Origin: CAUZFZ01 sp963579025
Lineage (GTDB): Bacteria; Planctomycetota; Planctomycetia; Planctomycetales; Planctomycetaceae
DNA: 57,949 nucleotides
Reading direction: 5' to 3'
NCBI GenBank assembly: GCA_963579025.1
Contig: CAUZFZ010000049.1
Location: 1-57,949 of the forward strand
Translations under genes and position numbers: made by a program
In this document: piece by piece, positions 27,301 to 33,208 of the stretch
Position numbering within the stretch: position 1 is the stretch's first letter
How the letters are laid out: each line of letters starts with the position of its first letter
The notes under the pieces: generated by a model
Databases searched by the model: none
Seen by the model: only the letters and a program-made list of their open reading frames with translations
What the model was told of the DNA's origin: nothing

Positions 27301-30296
27301 GCTTCCGTCACGCTGCCGGTGATCTGGTCCGTCGCGCCCGCCGTCCAGCCGGCTGCGTTGTACGACGTCGCCGCGGGGAACGTGATCACGGTCGCCGGGT
27401 CGGTATTGTCGATCGCGTACGACTCATCCGCGCCGCCTTCGCCACCACTCAGGCCATTTCCGACGGAGTCCGTCAACGTGGGGCTACCGGCCAGATCGAG
27501 ATTAACGGTTCCATTGCTGCTGGTCAGCCCCGTCACGGTGACATCAAAGACAGTCGACGACACCATCGCCGGCGTGCCAATTGTCCCGTCGCCGGCAGCC
27601 GTCCCGGACAGCGCGAAGTCAGCGGTCTGGACGGTCGCGGCATCCATTGCCTCGCTGAATGTGGCGCGGAACGTCACGGAGTCCGCGTTGGTGAATTCGG
27701 CAGTGGGGCTCTGGCGCAGTATCGACAGCAGTGTCGGCTGCAACTGATCGATCGTGAAGGACTCGTTGGTGGTGGGAGTCGTGTTCAGCGCCAAGCCAGC
27801 AATGTCGGTGATACCGCTGGAACCATCGATCACCAGACTCACGTCGCCGTTGCCGGCCAGGTCGTCGACTGTGATTGTGAACTCCGTGGGGCTCACCATG
27901 TTGAAATCACCGGCATCCGTGGCACTTGATGTCAGGCCGGCAGGTGTTGATACGACAAAATCACCGAAGTCGACACCGGTCACAGCTTCGCTGAACGTCA
28001 CCGTGAAGTTGACGCTGGCTGAATTCGTCGGATTGGTCGCGGCAACCTGGCGTGTGATGGTCAGGGTCGGAGCCGTGTTGTCGATCGTGTAGGTTTCTTC
28101 GGCAGTGATGTCGGTTGCCGGGGCAATGGTATTTCCCGCCAGATCGGCGACGTTCTGGCCTGAGGAAAAGTCCAGATCGAGTAGTCCGTCTCCGCTGACG
28201 GACGACACCGTTACGGTGTAGGTAGACGCGTCCGCATCGCTGTTGTCACCCACCGTGATCGCACCCGTTGAGGCTCCGCCGGTGGCGACCATGAAGTCCG
28301 CCGCATCCACGTTGGCCACGTCTTCGTTGAAGTCCACCAGAAACGTGACCGAGTCCGCGTCCGTAAATTCGCCAGCCGGTGACTGCCGCGTGATGGCAAC
28401 CGTCGGCCGTGTGTTGTCGATCGTGAACATCTCATCGGTCGTGACTGGCTGGCCTGGATCGAACGTCAGTGCCGTTTCGTTAACTATGGTCGCCGCCCCA
28501 TCGAAATTCAGATCGAGAGTGCCGTCGCCGGTCACGAGGCTGAGAGTGACGGCGTATGTAGCCGCGTCCAAATCACCGTTGTCGCTAACCGCGGTGCCAC
28601 CTGCGGACGCACCGCCGGCAACCACGAAATCGCCCACGTCGACGCCGGTCACGTTGTCATCAAACGTGACCAGAAAGACGACGGTGTCGGCGTTGGTCAG
28701 ACCATCCGGCTCCGTCGTGGAATCGTCTGGTGTCAGACGCTCAATCATGACCGTCGGGTCTGTGTTGTCGTATGAGTAAGCCTCACCTGCTGTGAAGTCG
28801 GCCGTGGACACGTTGCCACCGGCATCGGTCACACCGCCACTGGCATCAGCATCGAAATCGATCGAGAGTGAACCCTCCGCCGTTGGTGTTCCCGTATTGG
28901 CACGAACGGTGTAGACGGTCGCCGACACGGGTGTGACCGATGCAATCGAGGCACCCAGAGTGTCGGGGTCGTCAATGACGAAATCAGATCCATTTAGATC
29001 GACACCAGTGACGTCTTCACTGAAGGTCACCGTGAAATCGACTGTCGCGGCGTTGGTGGGGTTGGCGTCCGCACGCACGATTGTTGAAACGGTGGGCAGG
29101 ACGTTGTCCAGAGTGAATGTCTCATCCGTCGACGGAGTGATGCCGGTCAAACGGTTGCCGGCCGCATCGTCCACGTTCTGGGTCGTCCGGAAGTCAAGAT
29201 TGACCGTCCCGTTGTTGTTGTCGACGTTGCTGATCGTGACATCGAAAACAGTGTTCGGCGTCACAACAGCGGGGGCACCAATGATCGCACCGGTTGTTCC
29301 CGTACCGTTCAACTGGAAGTCCGAGGCGTCCAGCGTGGTGGGATCAATCTCGCTGTCGAACGTCACGCGAAACGTCACTGTGTCTGCATTCGTGGTGACG
29401 TTGCCAGTCGGCTGAGTCTGAATGCTGCTGACCGTTGGAGCCGTATTGTCGATCGTGTAGCTGGGATTCGGTCCGTTGATCGTCGTGAAGATGTTACCGG
29501 CCGTATCGACAATGCCCGCGGCAAACGTCTGGCTGGGGGCATTCACGTCGAGCCCGAGTGCTCCGTCGCCAGCGACTCCGCTGACTGTGATCGTGTAGGT
29601 CGAGGCATTGGCATCACCGGCATTGCCAACGGTGTAGAGAGAATTGCCGGTCGCAGCGCCCGTGAGAACAAAGTCATTCTCGCTGACGCCGGTGACGTCT
29701 TCACCGAAATCCAGATTGAACACGACCGAGTTCGCGTTGGTCGGATCCGGATCGGCCAAAGTGATGGTGACCGTCGGCCTTACTGTATCGACGGTAAACG
29801 TAAAGCTGGCTTCAGCTGTTCCCGCTGTGATTCCCCCCGTGTGCGTTCCTGGATTGGCTGTGTCATCCAGAACTCGCAGCACGAAAGTTCCGTCCGGAAG
29901 TTCAGTAGCAGCTCCATCAGGATCAGGAGTCAGTGTTGCGGCACCGCTGCTGACATCCAGTGTGCCGGACTGCACCACGCTGTCGTCGGTGGTGTCGTGA
30001 ATCGCGAAATCGACGAACGCCGGAACTGTTGCGGTCGAGTTGATTGTGAAGTCCGGTTGCGTGTCATCAGTAGTGCCGTTGTTCGTCAGCGGAGTCGTGA
30101 TGTCGCCGACATCGTCAACCGCGTTGGCACCAATCGTGGCGGCCAGCAGTGTCCTGGTTTCCAGGAACTCGGCGTGTCTGGTCAGCGTCCGATTCTGTTT
30201 GGCTCCATCCCGGCGTCGCAGGGCTGCGCGCCTCGTTGCTCGGCCTCGACGCTTGATCTGTTCTGAAAATCCCAGCAGCCAGTTCGTCAGTTGCAT
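15375..30296 (-). CDS. Giant Ig-like repeat / RTX surface protein (4973 aa)
   Basis: The chosen start is the ATG at 30296, with GAGGG just upstream; it gives a short Arg-rich leader (about 50 residues) ending LETRTLLAA, a leader type common on planctomycete extracellular proteins. About 39 modules of roughly 115 residues follow (residues about 55-4470). Most carry a conserved cycle: TNADSVTF-type strand, VTFSEDV, YTVTV, VSGDGTL, LDF, and a linker YTIDNTAPTV. Six modules are of a second type that starts with a GWT motif and contains VSIQ. After a beta-rich region (about 4475-4690) there are two blocks of RTX-like nonapeptides (GGDGNDxL, about 4694-4940) that usually bind calcium. The protein is probably exported and cell-surface or matrix associated, perhaps in adhesion. 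Three super-repeats of nine modules are visible; see findings. Confidence 0.9.
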   Translation of the reverse strand: MQLTNWLLGFSEQIKRRGRATRRAALRRRDGAKQNRTLTRHAEFLETRTLLAATIGANAVDDVGDITTPLTNNGTTDDTQPDFTINSTATVPAFVDFAIHDTTDDSVVQSGTLDVSSGAATLTPDPDGAATELPDGTFVLRVLDDTANPGTHTGGITAGTAEASFTFTVDTVRPTVTITLADPDPTNANSVVFNLDFGEDVTGVSENDFVLTGAATGNSLYTVGNAGDANASTYTITVSGVAGDGALGLDVNAPSQTFAAGIVDTAGNIFTTINGPNPSYTIDNTAPTVSSIQTQPTGNVTTNADTVTFRVTFDSEIDPTTLDASDFQLNGTGTTGAIIGAPAVVTPNTVFDVTISNVDNNNGTVNLDFRTTQNVDDAAGNRLTGITPSTDETFTLDNVLPTVSTIVRADANPTNAATVDFTVTFSEDVTGVDLNGSDFVIDDPDTLGASIASVTPVSATVYTVRANTGTPTAEGSLSIDFDADASGGVTDAGGNVSTADFTAGEAYSYDNTDPTVMIERLTPDDSTTEPDGLTNADTVVFLVTFDDNVTGVDVGDFVVAGGASAGGTAVSDNGDLDAATYAVTLSLVTGDGTLDLNFDGAATIVNETALTFDPGQPVTTDEMFTIDNTRPTVAITRQSPAGEFTDADSVTFLVDFNEDVANVDAADFMVATGGASTGAITVGDNSDADASTYTVTVSSVSGDGLLDLDFSSGQNVADLAGNTIAPATDITAEETYTIDNTAPTLTITRQVAATNPTNSASVNFTVTFSEAVTGVDFGDFVVSTPAGLTSSATDAGDFNMVSPTEFTITVDDLAGNGDVSLVIDGSSGITDIAGLALNTTPTTNESFTIDQLQPTLLSILRQSPTAEFTNADSVTFRATFSEAMDAATVQTADFALSGTAAGDGTIGTPAMVSSTVFDVTVTGLTSSNGTVNLDLAGSPTLTDSVGNGLSGGEGGADESYAIDNTDPATVITFPAATSYNAAGWTAGATDQITGSVTEATSDVATVSVTVQIKDGNFWNGSAFASITAVPLAATVTQTGGGATWVLAFPASNFTDGTFVVTAISTDTAGNAEATATSTEFDFDNTAPTVVSILRLTPTDAVTQLDMLTFRVTFSEPVTNITAGDFLVTGGVTTSITMFTNPSSGVFDIELSTGGLANFDGTVGLDLDAGQDIRDLTALNFNTLTNLTPTGVEEEYLLDNTVPVATIALASGVNDPTNADSIVYDVTFTENVTGVSSGDFTVTLTPPTGGAVTSLPVVVAGTGDTYTVTVNGVSGDGDLRLDITTNDIVDQVGLGVATTVGETVTIDNTAPTVTIERETPMGEFTNATSVTFAVDFDEDVQNVTAADFVVAAGGASTGAISVVMLNATDYDVTVDGVSGDGLLDLNFVGGQDITDDAGNAFDPGAGITGTEETFTIDNTAPTAVSIELDTPATSPTDADSLVFLVTFSEDVMSVGTGDFAVDSTSTATVTNVNPTSDSTYEVTVSGGDLAGFNGTVGLDLAVTPTIEDDPVGNPLTSTTVSGADEVFTVDNTAPSVTSITRQSPTAEFTNADTLVFLVTFSEDVDASTVAAMDFAVTGTTAPITDVSSTSASTFTVTLNGGDLADLDATVQLNFDDSAAGGVDDPAGNNTAGDFTTGETYTVDNTAPTLVSFTRLTPAGEFTAADAVVFRATFADANSAVSSVGVSNFVVDSTSTAIVTDSTKFSDLEWDVTVSGGDLANFNGTLELDLSATPTVIDTAGNSLAAIDNDTLPTPTATNDQQYTIDNIAPTISVTRDSASPTNAGSVVFSVDFSEDVAGVDIADFVVSTSAGVTATSVVGLVGGGDTFTVTVNGVSGDGTVGLVLDSGAGITDLAGLALVTPPVPNETYTIDQTTPTVTIERATSEFTNADSVDFTVTFTESVNNVDATDFTLDQAGLTSPAMITGVTGSGSTYTVSVASGTGNGILSIDFNNGDVADAASNDVASFSAGEEYTIDKTDPITLISFPVSGDSYNAVGWTAGTTATDRIEGTVTNSGAAFIESAFAQVQVTIQQDSGNFWDGDGFDSSTEVLLDADITGLPNWFFEFPAANFFDGDFTITAFATDVAGNVEMTATASITFDNTAPTVVSILRQNPTDTQTQADDVTFRVTFSEDVDDLSNGGAAALDTDNFIVSGAGAAGATITSVTAVTGSSVFDVLVDVDDSGDGTVSLAIDGTNQDLQDLTDNDPNLLTVLTPGTSEDYTLDNTAPTVDFETRPAGGGVITNADSVTFDVTFDEPVSNVSENNFDVVTTATATANSLVVVGDAGDSDPATYTVTVSGIAGDGTISLDIDDMNPDIVDGAGLAQIDANVGNDEAYAIDNTAPTVDISRQTPAGEDTNADTVTFLVDFDEDVTNVTAGDFVVASGGATTGVITVGDNSDADDSTYTVNVASVSGDGLLDLDFASGQDIADVATNAFAPATGINTEETYTIDNTAPTTVSIELDTPATSPTNADVLVFLVTFSEDVANVGTADFAVNSTSTAAVTDVMATSASTYEVEVSTGDLAGFNGTVGLDLATTPTIDDLVGNALTSTTVSGADEVYTVDNDAPEVGSIVRQSPAGENTNADTLVFLVTFDEDVDSTTVSADDFDVTGVTAPDVAVNSTSASTYEVTVSGGDLADLNATVGLNFDFDDGTGLGVDDPAGNSATMDFTGETYTVDNTAPTLVSFTRLTPAGEFTAADAVVFRATFADNNNAVSGVGVSNFVVVSTSTAIVTDSTKFSDLEWDVTVSGGDLANFNGTLELDLSATPTVVDLAGNGLAAIDNSVAPGTDDQYTIDNIVPTIAITRRTPDDSTTDPDGLTNDDTVEFDLTFSEIVNNVDSGDFVVGTTGTVTFNEFTVDDLSDGDDTTFRLTVDGTSTNILGDGTLRVVLDSGTDIIDPAGLALNQTPTVNDEFTIDNTPPTVASISRVDSDPTNASSVDFTVVFSDIVTGVELADFTADAQGAGLMGASLDAISGSGDTYTVTASTTSGDGTLSVDFNATASGGATDQAGNVSVANFTAGDEYTIDRTEPDSVIVFPGAPGSFNATGWTDEITGTASDTGGADVARVDVSIQLDSTGNFFNGSSFSSPTEVLLQASGTTTWMFALLDSNLADGESYTVNAVTTDTAGNVESTPGTAVFTFDTTSPTVASILRNMPTNASTSDNAVTFEVTFSEDVVNVDTADFVLSGTAALDGTIGTVVVVNASTYRVPVSGLTSSNGTINLDFLAGQDVTDIAGNVLTNTTPATEEEYTIDNVQPTVAFTAADASPTNATSVTFDIVFSEPVNGVVKENFAVDAGTGVTANSIVTVTDAGDSDRATYSVTVDTITGNGTLGLDIVVAGITDDAGLGMVASQAGVTTDEQYTIDNTAPRLNSIVLGTPASALTSATSVTFLVTFNENVANVDLADFTAVTDTNLTAGAITVTDAGDTDAATYAVSITDVSGFGSLGLDLAASPTIVDLAGISLTDTAVIGEDLTYNIDQAAPATTLVFPVDGESYNATGWTDVINGTAQDTGAAGVAQVQVSIQEVSSGQFSGGGAFNSSTEVLLTATGTTAWTLNFSDINFAADGDYIVRALATDTLGNTESTGASATFTIDRVLPTVSSIVRAGSDPTNAASVDFTVTFSEDVTGVGTGDFVIDTATVPGVTGASVTGVTGSGSVFILSVDTGTGDGSLSIDFDANGDTLDPGVTDAASNVSGPLVDFTTGETYTIDKTLPTVVSIATVGTTTTNAASVDFTVTFSETVTGVDAGDFVIDTATTPGVTGASVTGVSGSGTVFTVSVATGTGDGSLSVDFDADASGGATDTAGNVSDTDFGAGGEFTLDLTDPVTTLTFPADGGSFNAAGWTDAITGTATDLNLNTVTVSVQRLSDSLFFNGTDFVSPTEVQNTPAGTTSFSLALLDSLLTDGVSYTAIATATDTISNTGTATATFSFDTTNPAVSSITRTDTNPTNASTVDFTVTFSESVDSATVAAGDFIVAAGSTVTGASVTGVAGSGSTYTVSVNSGSGDGTLSIEFDNDADGGVLDPANNATQADFTGGEAYTVDKTAPTVAVGFPVEGVSYNTSSWTDSITGTAADNGGSTLTAVTVSIQRASDSLFFSGSAFDSATEFQLAVVGTDTWSLAFPDSNLTDGDSYTVRATSNDGAGNSTVAPVGFSFDVTAPTVSSITRVNSDPTNAATVDFTVMFGESVTGVGSSDFVIDQTGLTGASVASVTGSGSTYTVTVNTGSGEGTASIDFDADADGGVTDAANNVSTADFTAGEAYSVDRTAPTVTSIVRTGAELTNASSVGFTVTFSEAVTGVTSADFVLDSTVSGAAITDVTGSGTTFTVTTSTGTGDGSLSIDFDADASAGATDTAGNVSTSDFTAGESYTLDRTVPTVDIVDVNPDPTIAAVGNITINFSEDVTGVDINDFSLTQDGMTVGLTGTVEAISASQYRINLSSVTAEDGDYVLTLTAAGSGITDTIGNTLAADASDSFTVMFDPTPEFDLDGGTITVSIENGNVVIREDGDVIVQVADGALDSITFIGEDNVDDSFVFDLSGGVPNIPIFVDGGVGGNDVMAVTGGTITRVEYDAESVGAGTLTFDTQTITFTGLEPIDLSGSILETVVIDVNPLGSISGAVTTTVTDSAISGASEVTFSGGLESLIFSNPTSQLQINGTDEVDIINIVSVDAALTTVIRIDSRGGDDVVDGSGATTDLDVQGGNGNDILTGGSGDDLINGNAGDDVLDGGAGNDRMLGGAGLDTLSGGDGNDNLFGQGGDDTINGGAGADNIRGDAGGLTLTDEVAGTVRVRRSGFNSSRSGERAQGRLTGITLTGGDGDDLITVLRAVRIDVRFEGGDGNDTLAGARGNDILLGGDGNDVIRGSGGRDSIDGGDGNDVLRGQGGADILFGGDGNDRLEGGANNDTIGGGIGDDRLIGLSGRDVLIGEDGTDTVDGGSGVDQVTAAGNGTTLDAADSVVGSAGEIDNALTFDFDAIFNGA

Positions 30297-31161
30297 TGCT
30301 TTGCCCTCGGTTGAATCTTCCCTGGTGAATCTGATGGACCGCGTGATGGGGACGCGACCGGATGTACTGTCTCGATTGGCACCTTTGTCCGCGTGCGCTA
30401 GTTTGGCCCGTACGATCAAACAACCTAGACTACCCATCTTGTTGAGTATTTCCAGCCTCAGGCACGGCCGAACATCTGTCAGATACGAAAAAACCGGACT
30501 TGGAGAATCCCTGCAACATTCGCCGATTACGAACTTTGCTCTTGAAATCTCGCGATGTCGTCGTCCATGGAAAGCAACTGACAACCGTCACGGCTCGTTG
30601 AGCAGTCGACCCTCACAGACACGAACGCGGTGTCCGTTCGAACGCAGTCCTTCAACAGCCGAATACTGATTTCCCGTGCGGGTCTGGAGAGATCATATGG
30701 GCCTGGGCTGTGCACCTCGACTCGCACGATCCTATGGCCCGTGTCGGCTGAACGACCAAACACGTGCCGTGCAGGAAACCAGGGCTCGGGCAGTGGAACC
30801 TGTGGACGGATTCCAGTACGTCACATCCAACTCGGCCAGTGTTAGCGCGTGCGGTGATGGAGGTGCGGGTGAAAATCCCTGGCCAGAGTGGATTGACGGC
30901 AGATTCCTGCGTATCTGGTCGAAGTCGATGAAGAGCCTCCCTATACTGCGCTGTCTGAGCGATCTGACAGTTTGCTGATCAGTCGGGACAGGCCAGGTTC
31001 AAGGTGCTGTGACGAATGCCGACAACCGCATCCGTTGGCTGGCGTCTGTTATCCGATCTGTTTATATGCTTCTTACTACTCTCATATCTTGTTGAGTCCA
31101 TCACGAGGACCTGTTCGGCGACTGTTGCGGGCAAGGTCGACCGGATCGGTTTCGCATTTTG
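30297..31161. other. Large divergent intergenic region
   Basis: About 865 bases between the giant minus-strand gene and the plus-strand kinase. It must hold both promoters, but no convincing promoter, operator, RNA gene or repeat could be recognised. A longer in-frame start of the giant gene (30584) lies here but lacks a signal and adds a Cys/Arg-rich non-protein-like stretch. Confidence 0.5.
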
Positions 31162-32607
31162 ATGCAGTTCGAAACAACAGATGAGCTGGCACGCGAGCTG
31201 ATTCGTCTCCGCCTTGTCACGGACGCGCAGGTTGCGGAGTGTCATCAGTCTCGACCGGTCACATCAGATCCCGGATCGCTGTTGGACGCGTTGGAAGCTC
31301 AGCATTTCCTGACGGCGTACCAGGCGGGCAAGCTGCGTTCCGGTGAGAAGGCTCCACTGGTTCTGGGTGATTACAAGCTGCAGTACCAGAATGCGTCAGG
31401 CAGCTTCGCACGTGTTTTCCGGGCGGCGCCGCTCGATCCCACGGACAATCGCATGATCGGCGTCAAGGTGCTGAGGCAGCGATTCCTGGATGACCCGAAA
31501 GCCATCGGGCACTTTCATCGAGAAGCCGAACTCTGCATGAAGCTGCGGCACCCGAATGTCGTGCCGATTTACGATGTCGGTATCGACGACGAATGGCATT
31601 ACTTCACGATGGAGTTCATCGAAGGCGGAAACCTGCGGGACTTCATCCGAATCCGCAAGAAGCTCGATCCCGTCGAAGTCCTGCGTTGTGGATGCGACAT
31701 GGTCGAAGGGCTGAAGTACGCCCTGTCGCAGGGCATGACACATCGTGATTTCAAGATGTCCAACGTCCTGATGAGTTCACGTGGTGTGGCGAAACTGGTC
31801 GATTTCGGACTGGCCGGTGATGCGACAGACGGGGAGGATGAAAGCGTCCACGCTGTCGAGTATGCCGCGCTCGAAAAGAACACGCATGCTCCGATTAACG
31901 ACCCACGCAGCGATCTGTTTTTTCTGGGGGCGGTCCTGTACGAGCTTTCGTCCGGCGTTTGCCCGTGGAAAAGAACAGCGGACCCCGCGGAGAGAAAGCA
32001 GTTCTCTCGGTACTCCGGAATTCGTCCGCTGGCTATGGCCGACCCAAACACACCGCGTGTGCTGGCCGACATCATCGATCGACTGCTGCGCATCAACCCG
32101 GACGAACGGTATCAGTCCGCCGAAGAGGCAGTGGCCGACCTGCGACCGGCGCTCTCGGGGTTGGGAGACAGCAAACAGGCCCTGGCTGGCCAGCCGGGCA
32201 ACACGCAGGAAAAACGGCCCAACAGCATCCCAACTGTACTGTGCGTCGAATACCGCCCAAAACAGCAGGACCTCCTGCGCGAGTATCTGTCGAAACACGG
32301 GTTCCGGGTTCTGATGCTGAGTAGTTGGGAGCGGGCGCTGACACGCATTCGCAGCAACCCACCAGACGGGCTGGTGTTGATGGGTGATGCGCTGGATGGG
32401 GGCCACGCAGACGCATACGACGAAGCGCTTAGCTGGAGTAAGCTGCAGAATATCGGCTGCGTCGTCGTGCTCAGGTCGGGCGAGCAGGCGTTGCTGGACC
32501 AACTGACGCCGCACGCCTCATCACAACTGTTGACTCAGCCAACACGCTTGCGGGATGTCCGCAGCGCAATGCTGGAATCATTGGAAGCATGCCAGAACAG
32601 GGAGTGA
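31162..32607 (+). CDS. Ser/Thr protein kinase with degenerate receiver domain
   Basis: A 481-residue protein without membrane segments, so probably cytoplasmic. Residues about 1-68 form a prefix module that ends VLGDYKLQ, shared with the kinase at 52255. The kinase domain (about 69-340) keeps the key residues: Lys in GVKVL (about 101), HRDFKMSN (about 194) and DFG (about 214); the glycine loop is degenerate (ASGSFARVF). The C-terminus (about 357-475) looks like a response-regulator receiver: VLCVEYRPKQ replaces the usual DD pocket, and the phospho-acceptor region LVLMGDALDG lacks Asp at the standard position, so it is probably a pseudo-receiver used for binding. The stop is three bases before the flavin reductase start, implying co-expression. 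Confidence 0.88.
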   Translation: MQFETTDELARELIRLRLVTDAQVAECHQSRPVTSDPGSLLDALEAQHFLTAYQAGKLRSGEKAPLVLGDYKLQYQNASGSFARVFRAAPLDPTDNRMIGVKVLRQRFLDDPKAIGHFHREAELCMKLRHPNVVPIYDVGIDDEWHYFTMEFIEGGNLRDFIRIRKKLDPVEVLRCGCDMVEGLKYALSQGMTHRDFKMSNVLMSSRGVAKLVDFGLAGDATDGEDESVHAVEYAALEKNTHAPINDPRSDLFFLGAVLYELSSGVCPWKRTADPAERKQFSRYSGIRPLAMADPNTPRVLADIIDRLLRINPDERYQSAEEAVADLRPALSGLGDSKQALAGQPGNTQEKRPNSIPTVLCVEYRPKQQDLLREYLSKHGFRVLMLSSWERALTRIRSNPPDGLVLMGDALDGGHADAYDEALSWSKLQNIGCVVVLRSGEQALLDQLTPHASSQLLTQPTRLRDVRSAMLESLEACQNRE

Positions 32608-32610
32608 GCA

Positions 32611-33087
32611 ATGGCATTTGACGGCCAGGAACTGCGAAAGATCATGGGCAGCTTTGCGACGGGAGTGACAGTTGTCACAACGGACACTGACCCGCCCACG
32701 GGGCTGACAGCAAACTCCGTGACATCACTGTCGCTGGACCCACCGCTGATTCTGTTTGCCGTGGACAAGAAGGCCGGATCACTGGCCGCCTTCAACGAAA
32801 CCCGCCGATTCGCGGTGAGTATTCTGACGACGGAACAGCAGGACATCTCGAACCGCTTTGCGACTCCAGGCCCGAAGGATTTTTCGGACCTGTCGATCAG
32901 GACGGCGGAAACGGGAGCCCCAATTCTGGCCGACGCGCTGGCATGGGCGGATTGCCGAGTCGTCGATGTACTGCCCGGCGGCGATCACGATATTTTCATC
33001 GGTGAAGTCGTGGCGGGAGACGTCAACGTCGGTGACCCGCTGCTGTATTACGCCGGCAAGTACCGCGAGATCACACCACTGAGCTAA
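32611..33087 (+). CDS. Flavin reductase-like FMN-binding protein
   Basis: A 158-residue protein of the usual length for the flavin reductase/HpaC-like family. It has the expected N-terminal pattern GSFATGVTVVTT, then GLTANSVTSLSLDPPL, which contacts FMN in the family, and the C-terminal DHDIFIGEV strand with a short YAGKY motif. It uses NAD(P)H to reduce free flavin or feeds a partner monooxygenase; no monooxygenase gene is nearby, so its client is unknown. The start codon lies three bases after the kinase stop with GGGAG inside the end of the kinase gene, indicating translational coupling. The short palindromic repeat copy follows the stop. Confidence 0.9.
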   Translation: MAFDGQELRKIMGSFATGVTVVTTDTDPPTGLTANSVTSLSLDPPLILFAVDKKAGSLAAFNETRRFAVSILTTEQQDISNRFATPGPKDFSDLSIRTAETGAPILADALAWADCRVVDVLPGGDHDIFIGEVVAGDVNVGDPLLYYAGKYREITPLS

Positions 33088-33102
33088 GTACCTGTCGAGG
33101 CA

Positions 33103-33180
33103 CGTAGCGGTAGGCCGATTTCTCCGAAATCCGCACCTCCCGATTTCGGAGAAATCGGGCTACAGCTCAGCCACGGCCCG
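33103..33180. repeat. Shortened copy of the palindromic-arm element
   Basis: The two arms with TTTCTCCGAAA and TTTCGGAGAAA are present but the 65-base middle of the longer copies (2181, 13821) has been reduced to a few bases, leaving a hairpin. It lies between the flavin reductase and the SecA-like gene. Confidence 0.75.
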
Positions 33181-33208
33181 CTTCATCCTTCAGCCTTACG
33201 CCCCCGGC

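Noticed and set aside
26506..27747. 413-codon open frame on the plus strand inside the giant gene, and many similar ones between 15.7 and 29.4 kb
   Set aside because: They are antisense shadows of the repeat gene: low-complexity Val/Ser/Thr-rich translations that repeat with the module period and lack ribosome sites.
15480..30140. Possible CRISPR or minisatellite array
   Set aside because: The repeats are protein-coding modules of about 345 bases with no spacer structure.
30360..30400. Possible sigma-54 promoter (TGGCAC near 30377)
   Set aside because: The -12 part does not match, the orientation is away from the giant gene, and no suitable gene follows at the right distance.
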